Origin: DATFYM01 sp035315065
GTDB lineage: Bacteria > Acidobacteriota > Terriglobia > UBA7540
DNA: 64,000 nt
Assembly (NCBI GenBank): GCA_035315065.1
Contig: DATFYM010000168.1
Coordinates: 3,837 to 67,836 of the forward strand
Reading direction: 5' to 3'
Below, piece after piece: positions 50,640-59,143 of the stretch (its first letter is position 1; every line of letters begins with the position of its first letter). Position numbers and translations under genes: made by a program. The notes under the pieces are model-generated. The model was given only the letters and a program-made list of their open reading frames with translations, made no database searches and was not told the DNA's origin.

Positions 50640-52883
50640 ATGAGGCGTGCGTATGTCTTTTTGTGGCTGTCTGCGGTCATCATTCTTAGCCAACTCAATG
50701 GGCCGGCCTTCGCCACGGCTCTGGCCACGGTGCGCGGCATCGTCCACGACCCCAACCATCGGCCAGTGGAAAATGCGGAAGTCGTGATCCGGTCCCGGAC
50801 CTCGAACTGGTCCGCCAGCACTCGATCCGATTCCGACGGCGAATTTCATTTTAAGGCCGTACCCCCGGGCGACTACACCCTTAAGGTCACGGCGGAAGGG
50901 TTCAGCCCGGCGGAACAATCCATCCCGGCGGTCACGGCCATCACGGCGGCCGAGGGCAAGTCGGCGGTGATCCATGTGCCGCTCGAGATTGCGGCCACCC
51001 GCCAGGTGGTGGAAGTCACAGGCCGGGAGAGCAGGCTCAAGACCCAGTCGTCCACGGTCGAAACCAGGGTCTCGGCGCAGGAGGTCGCCCGGACGGCCGG
51101 GGCTGACCAGACGAATAGTCTGGCGATGATCACCGACTTCACTCCCGGGGCCACCATGGTGCACGACATGCTGCACATGCGCGAGGGTCACCAGGTGAAC
51201 TGGTTTTTCGACGGCATTCCCGTGATCAACACCAGCATTGCCGCCAACGTGGCGCCCCTGATCAACCCCAAGAATGTGGAGTCGCTGGAGGTGGAGCGCG
51301 GCGGCTACTCCAGCGAGTATGGCGACCGCACCTATGGCTTCTTCAACGTGGTCACTCCGTCGGGGTTCGAACGCAACAACCAGGCCGAGCTGGTGGCTTC
51401 CTACGGCAACTTCCACACTACCGACGATCAGTTGAGTTTCGGCGGCCATACGGAGCGCTTCGCCTACTACGGCAGCCTGGACGGCGACCGGTCCGACCTG
51501 GGGTTGACCACGCCCACTTCGGCCGTGATTCACGATCAGTCGAGCGGGCTGGGCGGCTTCCTGTCGCTGCTTTACAATGCCTCGCCGCGCGACCAGGTGC
51601 GCTGGATCGTATCGCTGCGAAACGACCATTACGCCATCCCCAACGACGCCGCCAGCCAGGCGGCCGGCATTCGCGACCTCGACGTGGAAGGAGATGGACT
51701 GCTGGGCTTCCAGTGGGCCCACACCACCGGCGGGCTTATCTTCACACTCTCTCCTTATCTTCACATGAACAGCGCGCATTACATCAGCGGACCCGGAGAC
51801 ATGCCCTTGATCCTGGACGACAACAGCCGTTCAACCTACGTCGGTGCCCGGGCCATGCTCCAGGCGCTCAAGAAGAGGCACAATGTTCGCGTGGGCCTCG
51901 AAGTTTGGGGTCAGCACAACAACACCTTGTTCGGATTGACGGCCAATCCGGGCGCCCAGGTCCTCCAGCAACAGGAGCTTCATTGGGCGAACACCGACTC
52001 GCTCTTTGTGGAAGATCAGTACCGGCCTAATTCCTGGCTGACTTTGGATGGCGGTATCCGACTGGTTCATTACAGCGGGCTGCTCAGCCAGAATGCGGCT
52101 AGTCCCCGCCTGGGCGGCGGCATTCGCATCCCGCACCTCGACTGGATCCTGCGCGGCTACTACTCTTATTATTACCAGCCGCCGCCGCTCGACAGCCTGT
52201 CCGGGCCGCTGCTCCGGTTCACCTTGCAGCAAGGCTTCGGCTTCACTCCCCTGCCCGGCGAGCGCGATATCCAGCGCGATTTCGGCCTGACCGTGCCTCT
52301 CAGGGGGCCCCTGGGCGAATGGGCGGTGGATCTCGACAACTACCACACCAACGCCCGCAACTTTCTGGATCACGATGAGGTGGGCAACTCCGGCATCTTC
52401 ATTCCCCTCACCGACCTCGCCGCGGTGATCGGCGGCAACGAGATCAGCCTGCGGTCACCGCAGGTCTGGGGTCACGCGCGGCTCCGGTTTGTCTATGCCA
52501 ACGCCGTCGGCAAGGGGCTCGGTCCCATCACCGGCGGCCTCATCGAGTTCGCGCCCACCCGTTATTTCTATCTCGACCACGACCAGCGCAACACCTTCAG
52601 CGGCGTGCTTTCCCTCCAGTTGCCGCGCCGTTTCTGGGCTACTCCAGTGGTCAACTTCGGATCCGGCTTTGTGAACGGAAACGGTCCGGCGCACCTGCCC
52701 CCGCACACCACGGCGGATCTGGCCCTGGGCAGGAACTGCGGAGAAAACTGGTCGTTCTCGCTGAACTCCACCAACGTCCTCAACAGCCGTTATCTGCTGG
52801 ATACCAGCAACACGTTCGGCGGCACGCACACCGAAAACGCGCGCCAGATTTACGGGGAACTGCGTTACCGCTTCCATTACTAG
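50640..52883 (+). CDS. TonB-dependent outer-membrane receptor with carboxypeptidase-regulatory domain
   Basis: 747 residues from ATG 50640 with AAGGAGG at 50628-50634. A signal peptide (to about FATA) is followed by a regulatory domain 28-110 (TVRGIVHDPNHRPVENAEVV, FHFKAVPPGDYTLKV), a plug domain about 135-240 (TNSLAMITDFTPGATMVHDM, VNWFFDGIPVINT, VESLEVERGGYSSEYGDR) and a beta-barrel ending in the aromatic YRFHY typical of outer-membrane barrels. It would take up a ligand with TonB energy; the ligand is unknown. The upstream Cys-rich gene hints at a metal. Confidence 0.92.
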   Translation: MRRAYVFLWLSAVIILSQLNGPAFATALATVRGIVHDPNHRPVENAEVVIRSRTSNWSASTRSDSDGEFHFKAVPPGDYTLKVTAEGFSPAEQSIPAVTAITAAEGKSAVIHVPLEIAATRQVVEVTGRESRLKTQSSTVETRVSAQEVARTAGADQTNSLAMITDFTPGATMVHDMLHMREGHQVNWFFDGIPVINTSIAANVAPLINPKNVESLEVERGGYSSEYGDRTYGFFNVVTPSGFERNNQAELVASYGNFHTTDDQLSFGGHTERFAYYGSLDGDRSDLGLTTPTSAVIHDQSSGLGGFLSLLYNASPRDQVRWIVSLRNDHYAIPNDAASQAAGIRDLDVEGDGLLGFQWAHTTGGLIFTLSPYLHMNSAHYISGPGDMPLILDDNSRSTYVGARAMLQALKKRHNVRVGLEVWGQHNNTLFGLTANPGAQVLQQQELHWANTDSLFVEDQYRPNSWLTLDGGIRLVHYSGLLSQNAASPRLGGGIRIPHLDWILRGYYSYYYQPPPLDSLSGPLLRFTLQQGFGFTPLPGERDIQRDFGLTVPLRGPLGEWAVDLDNYHTNARNFLDHDEVGNSGIFIPLTDLAAVIGGNEISLRSPQVWGHARLRFVYANAVGKGLGPITGGLIEFAPTRYFYLDHDQRNTFSGVLSLQLPRRFWATPVVNFGSGFVNGNGPAHLPPHTTADLALGRNCGENWSFSLNSTNVLNSRYLLDTSNTFGGTHTENARQIYGELRYRFHY

Positions 52884-52885
52884 CT

Positions 52886-52981
52886 CCCTGGCCTGTCATT
52901 CTGAGCGAAGCGAAGAATCGCTCTTTCCTTGAAATGAAACGAAGGGGGATTCTTCGCTTCGCTCAGAATGACAGGCCAAGG
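52886..52981. repeat. Near-perfect 34-bp inverted repeat
   Basis: The left arm 52886-52919 (CCCTGGCCTGTCATTCTGAG, CGAAGCGAAGAATC) and the right arm 52948-52981 (GATTCTTCGCTTCGCTCAGA, ATGACAGGCCAAGG) match at all but one position, with a 28-base loop. Unlike the word elements, each arm is a single unique sequence. It lies between convergent genes and may serve as a bidirectional terminator. A half copy is at 8095-8130. Confidence 0.85.
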
Positions 52982-53019
52982 AACTTTCGACTTTCGACTC
53001 TCGACTTCGCTCGAACTCC

Positions 53020-54846
53020 TCACTTGTCGAAGAACGGATGCTTAGACAGGGGCAACTTCTCCGTCTCGGTGCTGCGGGGCTTCAGAGTGACGTCCTCGAA
53101 CAGCATGGAAGGAACCACAAAGCCGACCACCGGCGCCGATGCCTGGCTCACCATATTTCCACCGAAGGCGCCAAATGGGACGGTATAAACAGTGGATTCC
53201 TGGGACGCTGCCGCCATATCTTTGAAGGCAGTGTCATCGAGGCCTTCAAACTGCCCCTGGCGCATGGGCTCCGTGTGGCCGTCCGGATAGACCTTGTAAG
53301 CTTCGTTTCCGACGCTGCGGACCTCGATCCCAAAGCCCAGGCCTCGCTGCTTCACCATGCCGATCAACTTGTCTTTCATCTCCTTTTCGCTGGCGCCGTT
53401 TTCGACGCTGACCATAATGTCGCTGGGCTCGGCGCCGAAGCCGCGCCGGCTGCCACTACTCTGGAGGAGGCCGGGCACCGGATCGCGCGTGGTGAGCAAA
53501 GTCTTCAGAATTCCCTTCTCCACTATAGTCGTCACCCGCGTGCGGACGCCCTCGTCGTCCACGGCGTGACCACCGAACAGCGGAGTTCCCTGGAATGAAC
53601 TCCGGGTGGGATCGTCGACCACGCTCAGAAATCCCGGCAGCACCCGCGCTCCCAACCGGTCCATGAAGCGGTTGGTGTTTCGCTGTAAGTAAGACTCCAC
53701 CTGAGGATTGTCGGATACGGGCAGGCGCTGAGCGACAAATTTGGGCCCTAGCACCTCGGCAAAGAGCTGGCCGGCGGCGCGGCCGGCGAATAGAATCGGG
53801 CCGTTGTAGCGATCCACCTGCGGCGCCTGCCGCAACCTGGCGAGGCCCTGAGCCATGGCGCGGATGCGATCCGCGAGATCGGCCTCCGAGGGCAGATCCG
53901 CCTGCGTGTGTCCGTAGGCTATCACGGTGTCGAGCAGCGAGCTCCCGTCGGTGGCCTGCGTTTTGGCCACGCATTCCACCCGGGCCATCGGTGACCCGCG
54001 GGTGACCACCGTCCCCTCGCTGTTGAGATACCAGGAGCGCGAGTCGTTCACCTCCAGGCTCACCGACGAATTGAAAATATCCGGCGTCTGGCGGAAGAGC
54101 GCCGAGAGGCTGCGCACCAGCGCCTTGGCCTGATCGAGGTCCATTCGGGCCGGATTCAGCGGCTCCGACTCGGTCACCGCTGGCTCCTTGGTGAAGTCCG
54201 GAATGTCTTCGCGCGTGGTCCGATTCTGCAGGGCGGCGCGCTTGCGGGAAAGCGTTTCCAGCGCCGCTTTGTACGCCCCGTCCGTCGCCAGCCAGATGTG
54301 GCGCCGCAACTCTTTGTAGTCGTCGTCGATGGGGAGAAGCACCACCCCGCTCAGGCCGTTGGCGCCGGGGGGATAAGAAAAGAAATTGCTGTTGTCGAGC
54401 TGATAGCTCCCCACGCGTACTTCCACCGCGAGCGTGCGGGCGCGCCCGATGTTCCCGGCCAGAAGCGCGCCAAAGGTGGCCGAAGCGTTGAGCATCCGGG
54501 TGTCCTGCACGTGGTAAGCGATGAAGTAAGGCTTCTCGAGGTTCTCGAGCTGCAACTGCTTCATGGAGCGGTCGAGTTCGTCGCGCATGGCACGCAGGAC
54601 GACGTCGTCCTGGGCGCGTGCGGCAGTAGGCAGTAGGCAGTAGGCAGAAAGCAGAAGGCAGAAGGCAGTAGGCAGAAGGCAGAAAGCAGAAGACGGTAAG
54701 CGGAGGGCCGTAGGCAGAAGGCGGAGACCAGAAGGTAGTAGGCAGTAGGCAGAACGCAGTACGCAGAAGGCACGGCACATGGTCGATGAAGAATATTTGG
54801 TCATAGGTTCCCGATAAAATGATTGCACGAACTCCTTTGCGAGCAC
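53020..54846 (-). CDS. Exported TldD/PmbA-family protein lacking the zinc motif
   Basis: Up to 608 residues. From AQDDVVLRAMRDELDRSMKQ on it aligns with the TldD-like protein upstream (PYFIAYHVQD, SWYLNSEGT, LFAGRAAGQLFAEVLGPKF, DPVPG). Where an active TldD has HExxxHxxE, this one reads AEVLGPKFV, so zinc binding and catalysis should be lost. It is likely the inactive partner of a TldD/TldE-like pair, here exported. The N-terminal region before TAARAQ is translated from repeat words and consists of LLPSAYC-like units that resemble a signal peptide. The start is uncertain (GTG 54846, ATG 54804 or ATG 54780). Confidence 0.82.
   Translation of the reverse strand: MLAKEFVQSFYREPMTKYSSSTMCRAFCVLRSAYCLLPSGLRLLPTALRLPSSAFCLLPTAFCLLLSAYCLLPTAARAQDDVVLRAMRDELDRSMKQLQLENLEKPYFIAYHVQDTRMLNASATFGALLAGNIGRARTLAVEVRVGSYQLDNSNFFSYPPGANGLSGVVLLPIDDDYKELRRHIWLATDGAYKAALETLSRKRAALQNRTTREDIPDFTKEPAVTESEPLNPARMDLDQAKALVRSLSALFRQTPDIFNSSVSLEVNDSRSWYLNSEGTVVTRGSPMARVECVAKTQATDGSSLLDTVIAYGHTQADLPSEADLADRIRAMAQGLARLRQAPQVDRYNGPILFAGRAAGQLFAEVLGPKFVAQRLPVSDNPQVESYLQRNTNRFMDRLGARVLPGFLSVVDDPTRSSFQGTPLFGGHAVDDEGVRTRVTTIVEKGILKTLLTTRDPVPGLLQSSGSRRGFGAEPSDIMVSVENGASEKEMKDKLIGMVKQRGLGFGIEVRSVGNEAYKVYPDGHTEPMRQGQFEGLDDTAFKDMAAASQESTVYTVPFGAFGGNMVSQASAPVVGFVVPSMLFEDVTLKPRSTETEKLPLSKHPFFDK
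54622..54772 (+). repeat. Tandem GGCAGTAG/GGCAGAA word array inside coding sequence
   Basis: About 20 copies of a 7-base word alternating GCAGTAG and GCAGAAG/GCAGAAA, with drift. On the minus strand it encodes repeated hydrophobic units (SAYCLLPTAFCLL). The complementary word array is at 56188-56462, with a shorter piece at 55729-55790. Confidence 0.85.
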
Positions 54847-54855
54847 CGCGACGGT

Positions 54856-55716
54856 TCAAATTCCCGGCCACTCGCGTCTGCCGAGTGGCGTCCAACCGTC
54901 CTGGAAGCTTGCTGCGTACTGCGACCGAAAGCGCCCAAGTAGATACACGACTCGCGGCCACTGCTTGCCAAAGTGCCCCCTCGCCGGGTGATGAAAGAAC
55001 GCGAGGAGGCTTGTGAACGGGTTGGGGAAGACCGTCCACCTAACGGTCTCGCACTCGGGAAGTCCTTCGATTGGAGTCGGCGTAAGACCCTCCCTGCCGA
55101 TCGACTCGGTGAATGGATCACGTACGCGGGCGCCATGGAAGAGGATAAGAGTCGGCTCAAGGATCTCGATTTCCTTCTTCAGATACCGCCAACAATTCTC
55201 TCGCATGACATCCGTTGAGTTTGTCCCCATCCTGCCGCCGCTCGGTGCACAGCACTGCACTGTGTTGGTTTGGGCGCAACGCCGCAGGAGCGAACGCACT
55301 TGCAAACGCTCCTGCTCGTCATCTGAAGCTCTGACCTGGAAGATTTCCATCAGCACCTTTAAGATTCCGCGATAATGGTCATTTAATCCGTACCTGTCAG
55401 TTCTCAGAAGGCCTACCGCGTCGCTCCCTCTTCCCGTGTCGATGCCCACAAAGAGTATCCTCAATGGCTTGCCATTGACCGTTCCGTCGTAGTCTTCGCC
55501 CTGATGATTCAAATGGCAATCGGACGGCTTCGGCTCCGAATAACACGCGCTCGCAGCAACACTTGCCTTGCAGCCGCGTAAATAATATTCGCAAGTAAAT
55601 GTTCCGGGGCTGGTCTGGTCGCGAAACCACTCGGAATGCAGGTATTGGTGAATCGCATCGTAACGATCCTGCGTCCCTTTGAGATTGCTCTCATAAGTTG
55701 CAAGTGCCATGGTCAA
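54856..55716 (-). CDS. Uracil-DNA-glycosylase-superfamily-like protein
   Basis: 286 residues. Likely superfamily features are LRILFVGIDTGRG (compare the ILFVGxxPG motif), EILEPTLILFHGA, and the late motif FTSLLAFFHHPARG, where glycosylases have a His-Pro-Ser type loop. Four Cys near the N-terminus (C42, C49, C58, C67) could hold a metal or an iron-sulfur cluster, as in families 4 and 5. The middle carries CAQTNTVQCCAPSGG. No exact family was recognised. It lies between two arms of a word array, with different flanking gene functions, which fits a mobile cargo gene. Confidence 0.5.
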   Translation of the reverse strand: MTMALATYESNLKGTQDRYDAIHQYLHSEWFRDQTSPGTFTCEYYLRGCKASVAASACYSEPKPSDCHLNHQGEDYDGTVNGKPLRILFVGIDTGRGSDAVGLLRTDRYGLNDHYRGILKVLMEIFQVRASDDEQERLQVRSLLRRCAQTNTVQCCAPSGGRMGTNSTDVMRENCWRYLKKEIEILEPTLILFHGARVRDPFTESIGREGLTPTPIEGLPECETVRWTVFPNPFTSLLAFFHHPARGHFGKQWPRVVYLLGRFRSQYAASFQDGWTPLGRREWPGI

Positions 55717-55728
55717 GTAACTGGTTTT

Positions 55729-55790
55729 CTTCCGCCTGCGACCTACTGCCTACTGCTTTCTGTCTTCAGCTTACTCCTTGCTGCTCGCTC
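55729..55790 (-). repeat. Short complementary word arm (CTACTGCC word)
   Basis: Reads CTTCCGCCTGCGACCTACTG, CCTACTGCTTTCTGTCTTC and CTTACTCCTTGCTGC. It overlaps the 3' end of the four-helix-bundle gene, whose last residues (GSEQQGVS) are encoded here. Confidence 0.7.
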
Positions 55791-56176
55791 CCGACCGCTG
55801 CCACCGTACGCGGTGCAAATCTTTCTGGCCTAGAGATCATGCTGCTCAGCATTCTGCCAATCTCGTCGTAGCCCGCGGCCAGTTCTTCGTGCAGTTCAAC
55901 AGATATGTACCCGCAGTCGCGCGCGAAATCGAGCCAGACCTGAGTTTCGGTGGCCTCAGCATCGGAGTCTGCCAGCTTACTGACGAACATGCTCGGGTAT
56001 TGCCGCTTCCTGAATCCTTCCGCCACATTAGCTGCGACACTACGTGACGACCTGCGAATTTGGCTTGTCAGCGAGTACCTTTCGTCCTGCGGAAACGACT
56101 TCGACTGGGTGAATATCTCCATGGCGAGCTTGTAAGCAAGCTGATAAACCTTAAGGTCGCGATGCCCTCTCAGCAT
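55766..56176 (-). CDS. Four-helix-bundle protein (23S rRNA intervening-sequence protein / Avd family)
   Basis: 136 residues, normal length for this family (TIGR02436). Typical sequence: HRDLKVYQLAYKLAMEIF, SLTSQIRRSSRSVAANVAEGF, YPSMFVSKLADSDAEATETQ, VWLDFARDCGYIS. Relatives are encoded in the loops of intervening sequences inserted in 23S rRNA, and a branch (Avd) serves diversity-generating retroelements; they form basic pentameric barrels that bind nucleic acid. Here it is not in an rRNA gene, and no reverse transcriptase is in the window. It sits directly between arms of a word-iterated repeat. Confidence 0.9.
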   Translation of the reverse strand: MLRGHRDLKVYQLAYKLAMEIFTQSKSFPQDERYSLTSQIRRSSRSVAANVAEGFRKRQYPSMFVSKLADSDAEATETQVWLDFARDCGYISVELHEELAAGYDEIGRMLSSMISRPERFAPRTVAAVGSEQQGVS

Positions 56177-56187
56177 ATCTCAGCCAG

Positions 56188-56462
56188 TTTGCCTTCTTGC
56201 CTTCCGCCTACTGCCTTCCGCCTTCCGCCTTCTGCCTTCTGCTTTCCGCCTACTGCCTACTGCCTTCTGCCTACTGCCTTCTGCCTTCCGCCTACTGCCT
56301 TCCGCCTTCTGCCTTCCGCCTACTGCCTTCCGCCTTCTGCCTACTGCCTTCCGCCTACTGCCTTCCGCCTACTGCCTTCCGCCTTCTGCCTTCTGCCTTC
56401 CGCCTACTGCCTTCTGCCTTCTGCCTACTGCCTTCTGCCTTCTGCTTTCCGCCTTCTGCCTA
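56188..56462 (-). repeat. Tandem 7-base word array (TGCCTAC/TGCCTTC), about 275 bp
   Basis: Nearly 40 copies of a 7-base word alternating CTACTGC, CTTCTGC and CTTCCGC, without unique spacers. It separates the active TldD-like gene from the four-helix-bundle gene and is the reverse complement of the array at 54622-54772. It is too regular and spacer-free to be a CRISPR. Confidence 0.9.
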
Positions 56463-56467
56463 CTTCT

Positions 56468-58339
56468 TCAAAACGGCGCCGGCAGCACCGGCGGCCGGTC
56501 TCTTGACTTCTCCTTCTTCTGCACTTCGATCTGCGACACCAGAACCCCAGGCGACGAAGCCGAGACCTCGATCGATCCGGACTCGGCGCCGCAGATGCCA
56601 TTGAAGGTGGCCATCTCGTTGTCGCCGGCCACGATGCGGCTGAAGGTGGTGAGCGGAGTCCCGATCAGGTCCACGCCGCGGACGAGTTCCTGGTGGCCGT
56701 CAGTATAAATGCGATAGACCATCACCGGCAGGACGGTAAACGCATTGGGAGTGCTGCGGCCGGTGAGGGTGAAGCCGCCCTGGATGTCATCGAAGTACAA
56801 GCCCCAGGGCTTGTTCTCCTTTTTGATCTGGTCAATCAGCATCTGCTTGAGCGCGGTGTGCGAGATGGGATGATCCACCTCGACAATCAGGTTCGACTGG
56901 CGTCCCACCGTAAAGTAACCCTGCTGCTTGCGGCCGTGGCCATTGGAATGAGGGAACCCCTCGATGGGCGAGCGTGACATCAGAAAATTCTTGAAGATGC
57001 CGTGATCCACCACGGTCACGCGCTGCCCCTTGACGCCCTGATTGTCGCAAACGTAGTAGCCCGCCAAGTCAGTGGTCCCCAGCTTCTGCAACGTGGGGTC
57101 GGAAATGACGGAGAAATTGTCGGGCAGGAACTTCTCGCCCACCTTCCTCGCAAACGTCTGTCCTTCCTGCTCGCCCTTCTGGCGGTGGCCTTCGATGCGA
57201 TGCCCGAAGACCTCATGAAAAAAGACCCCACTGGCACGGCCGGAGAGGATGGCCGGCCCAGTGTAAGGGTCCACCACCGGCGCGGTGCGCAGCGCCTGGA
57301 GATCCTTGATCATCTGCGCCACGGTGCCCAGCACCGCCGCATCCGAGGGCAGCCCCTCCGGCTCGAAGGCAAAAAACGATTCATAGCGCGGCAGGTCCAT
57401 GCCGTCGTCCGCCTTGGTGTAGGCGGAGACGTAGAGATGATAGAAAGGCAGGGAGACAATGGTTTCCGTCCCTTCGCTGTTCACGTACCACCGCGTTTCA
57501 ATGTCGAGAATCAACGAGGCGTTGGCGGCATAGATGTTCCCATACTGGGCGAACGGCGCTGTATACTTGCGCAGCTTGTCCTCCCAGGCGTGCCGGTCAA
57601 TCCGCGGGGTGAGCGGTTGGGCGTAGTACTGAGTGGTCGGCTCGTGGGAGAAGTCGTCGGACTTGTCTTCCAGCTCCGTTTTCACCTGCACGTCGATCTT
57701 TACCTTCGCCAGTTGCTCCGTCGCCTGCTTGTATTTGAGGTCGGTGTTGTACCAGAGAACGCTTCGGAGAGCATCGGGATCAGCTTCGATCGGAACATAA
57801 ATCATGACAGGCTGTTGCCCGCCGCCGGTCTCACGCATCAAGTGCGTATTGTCGAGGTGAGGATCGCCCACACGCAGATCGATATCGAGTTGGCGGTTGG
57901 TGTTTTGCTCGCTGTTCACCAACTTACCGAACGACGCGCTCACCCTCACCGTTTGGTCGTCCGTGATTTCGTAGCTCAAGAAGTACGGCGGCGCGGGCTG
58001 GCTCTTAAAGGTTCGCAGGGACCGGTCGAGCTCGGCTTTCATGGCCTGAAGAATGGGCGATGAGGCCGCTTCGGGAGAGTAAGCGCAAGACGTAAGATCG
58101 TAAGCAGAAGGCGGAAGGCAGAAAGCAGAAGGCAGAAGAGCATTGGCGGTTGATCCCGCCATGCGGGAATGATTGACGATTGAAAACCAGGAGCGGCTTG
58201 CGTCTTCGCTTCCAATCGTCAATCGGCAATCTGCAATCGGCAATAGGGTAGTTCCCTGCCCGGGAACCTGCGTGGCCGTGACCGCGACGATCATCGAGAG
58301 TGCCAAACCAGAAAGCAGCGCTGCAAAACGCAATTTCAC
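56468..58339 (-). CDS. Exported TldD-family metalloprotease
   Basis: 623 residues. The signal peptide MKLRFAALLSGLALSMIVAV places it outside the cytoplasm. The zinc motif HEVFGHRIE is intact at 375-383, and the C-terminal beta domain includes GRQSNLIVEVDH, GLYFDDIQGG and FNGICGAESGSIEVS. TldD proteins, with a TldE partner, degrade unfolded peptides. The zinc-free paralogue two genes downstream is the likely partner. Between the signal peptide and the mature domain, residues about 33-80 are read from two repeat words (TTLLPIADCRLTIGS and ANALLPSAFCLPPSA), so an element has entered the coding frame without breaking it. Confidence 0.88.
   Translation of the reverse strand: MKLRFAALLSGLALSMIVAVTATQVPGQGTTLLPIADCRLTIGSEDASRSWFSIVNHSRMAGSTANALLPSAFCLPPSAYDLTSCAYSPEAASSPILQAMKAELDRSLRTFKSQPAPPYFLSYEITDDQTVRVSASFGKLVNSEQNTNRQLDIDLRVGDPHLDNTHLMRETGGGQQPVMIYVPIEADPDALRSVLWYNTDLKYKQATEQLAKVKIDVQVKTELEDKSDDFSHEPTTQYYAQPLTPRIDRHAWEDKLRKYTAPFAQYGNIYAANASLILDIETRWYVNSEGTETIVSLPFYHLYVSAYTKADDGMDLPRYESFFAFEPEGLPSDAAVLGTVAQMIKDLQALRTAPVVDPYTGPAILSGRASGVFFHEVFGHRIEGHRQKGEQEGQTFARKVGEKFLPDNFSVISDPTLQKLGTTDLAGYYVCDNQGVKGQRVTVVDHGIFKNFLMSRSPIEGFPHSNGHGRKQQGYFTVGRQSNLIVEVDHPISHTALKQMLIDQIKKENKPWGLYFDDIQGGFTLTGRSTPNAFTVLPVMVYRIYTDGHQELVRGVDLIGTPLTTFSRIVAGDNEMATFNGICGAESGSIEVSASSPGVLVSQIEVQKKEKSRDRPPVLPAPF
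58103..58243. repeat. Word repeats inside the TldD coding sequence
   Basis: Array 58103-58140 reads AAGCAGAAGGCGGAAGGCAG and on. A hairpin of a second word has its left arm at 58170-58184 (GATTGACGATTGAA) and right arm at 58210-58243 (CCAATCGTCAATCGGCAATC). Both remain in frame with the signal peptide. Confidence 0.8.
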
Positions 58340-58431
58340 CAGTCACCCCCGGCACTGGCATCGTAGTTCGGACGGCCAGACGACGTCAATGGAATTGAGG
58401 TTCGTAGCCCGGCGTGAGAGCGTGTGAAGAA

Positions 58432-58543
58432 ATCAAACACAGAGGCACGGAGACACAGAGAAGAGAAAGAGAATGACACGAAGATGTCTTTTATTTCTCG
58501 ACGTTTCCCATTTTCCTTTGTGCCTCTCTGTCTCTGTGTTGAA
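58432..58543. repeat. Hairpin with CACAGAG/CTCTGTG words, first
   Basis: The left arm 58432-58462 (ATCAAACACAGAGGCACGGA, GACACAGAGAAG) and the right arm 58514-58543 (TCCTTTGTGCCTCTCTGTC, TCTGTGTTGAA) pair over about 28 bases. Words of this kind recur in many environmental genomes. Confidence 0.85.
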
Positions 58544-58596
58544 GGCACCTTCGCAATTACCTCACAGCGCGGCCCTGCGGGCCGCAACCAAAGACC

Positions 58597-58713
58597 TCAA
58601 CACAGAGTTCACTGAGGCTTCACAGAGGCCACGGAGAAGAAAGCCAACAATGCGGCCCTGCTCTTCGTCTTCTCCGTGACCTCGGTGAGCCCTCCGTGAA
58701 CTCTGTGTTGAGC
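58597..58713. repeat. Hairpin with CACAGAG/CTCTGTG words, second
   Basis: The left arm 58597-58643 (TCAACACAGAGTTCACTGAG, CTTCACAGAGGCCACGGAGA) and the right arm 58664-58713 (TCTTCTCCGTGACCTCGGTG, CCCTCCGTGAACTCTGTGTT) form a second, longer stem 50 bases after the first. Confidence 0.85.
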
Positions 58714-59143
58714 TCTTTTTCTTGGTGCGCCGTGGAATCCGAAGCTCACATTCTTCGCGGCCCACAAAGAATTTGCGAGATAGTAGTACACCCTCCCGCG
58801 CCTTGGGCTACGCTCTATCGCCCCTTCGGGGCTTGACGCCCTGTATTTACGAAAGACGGCACCTCAATTAGATCAAAGGAAGCGCCTAATCACGGCAGCG
58901 GTTCATGGAAAAAGCGGCTTTCAAGAAACTGCTCAAGGTATTTCATTCCCCCGTCGATAACACTCACGGATGACCATTGCTTTGCATGATGCATTTGAAC
59001 TGCGCTTGGACGTTAAGCGGCCGGCCGAGTCAATCTCCCCGTCGAGTCCACGCCGCTTTTTTGCTGGTTACGAGTGACCACCAACTACGATCCCGACCAC
59101 GGACGGCCTGCGAGGTCGCTTTCACCTGAGGGGGTTCATTAAG

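Larger units (their letters stand above)
58340..59143. other. Intergenic region with two large hairpins
   Basis: Between divergent genes. Apart from the two hairpins described separately, 58720-59100 shows no gene and no repeat that I recognise. Promoters for both flanking genes should lie here. Confidence 0.7.

Noticed and set aside
56188..56462. Possible CRISPR array
   Set aside because: The unit is 7 bases in tandem with no unique spacers, and there are no cas genes.
54622..56462. Diversity-generating retroelement, because of the Avd-like gene
   Set aside because: No reverse transcriptase and no template/variable repeat pair with adenine-specific differences is visible in the window.
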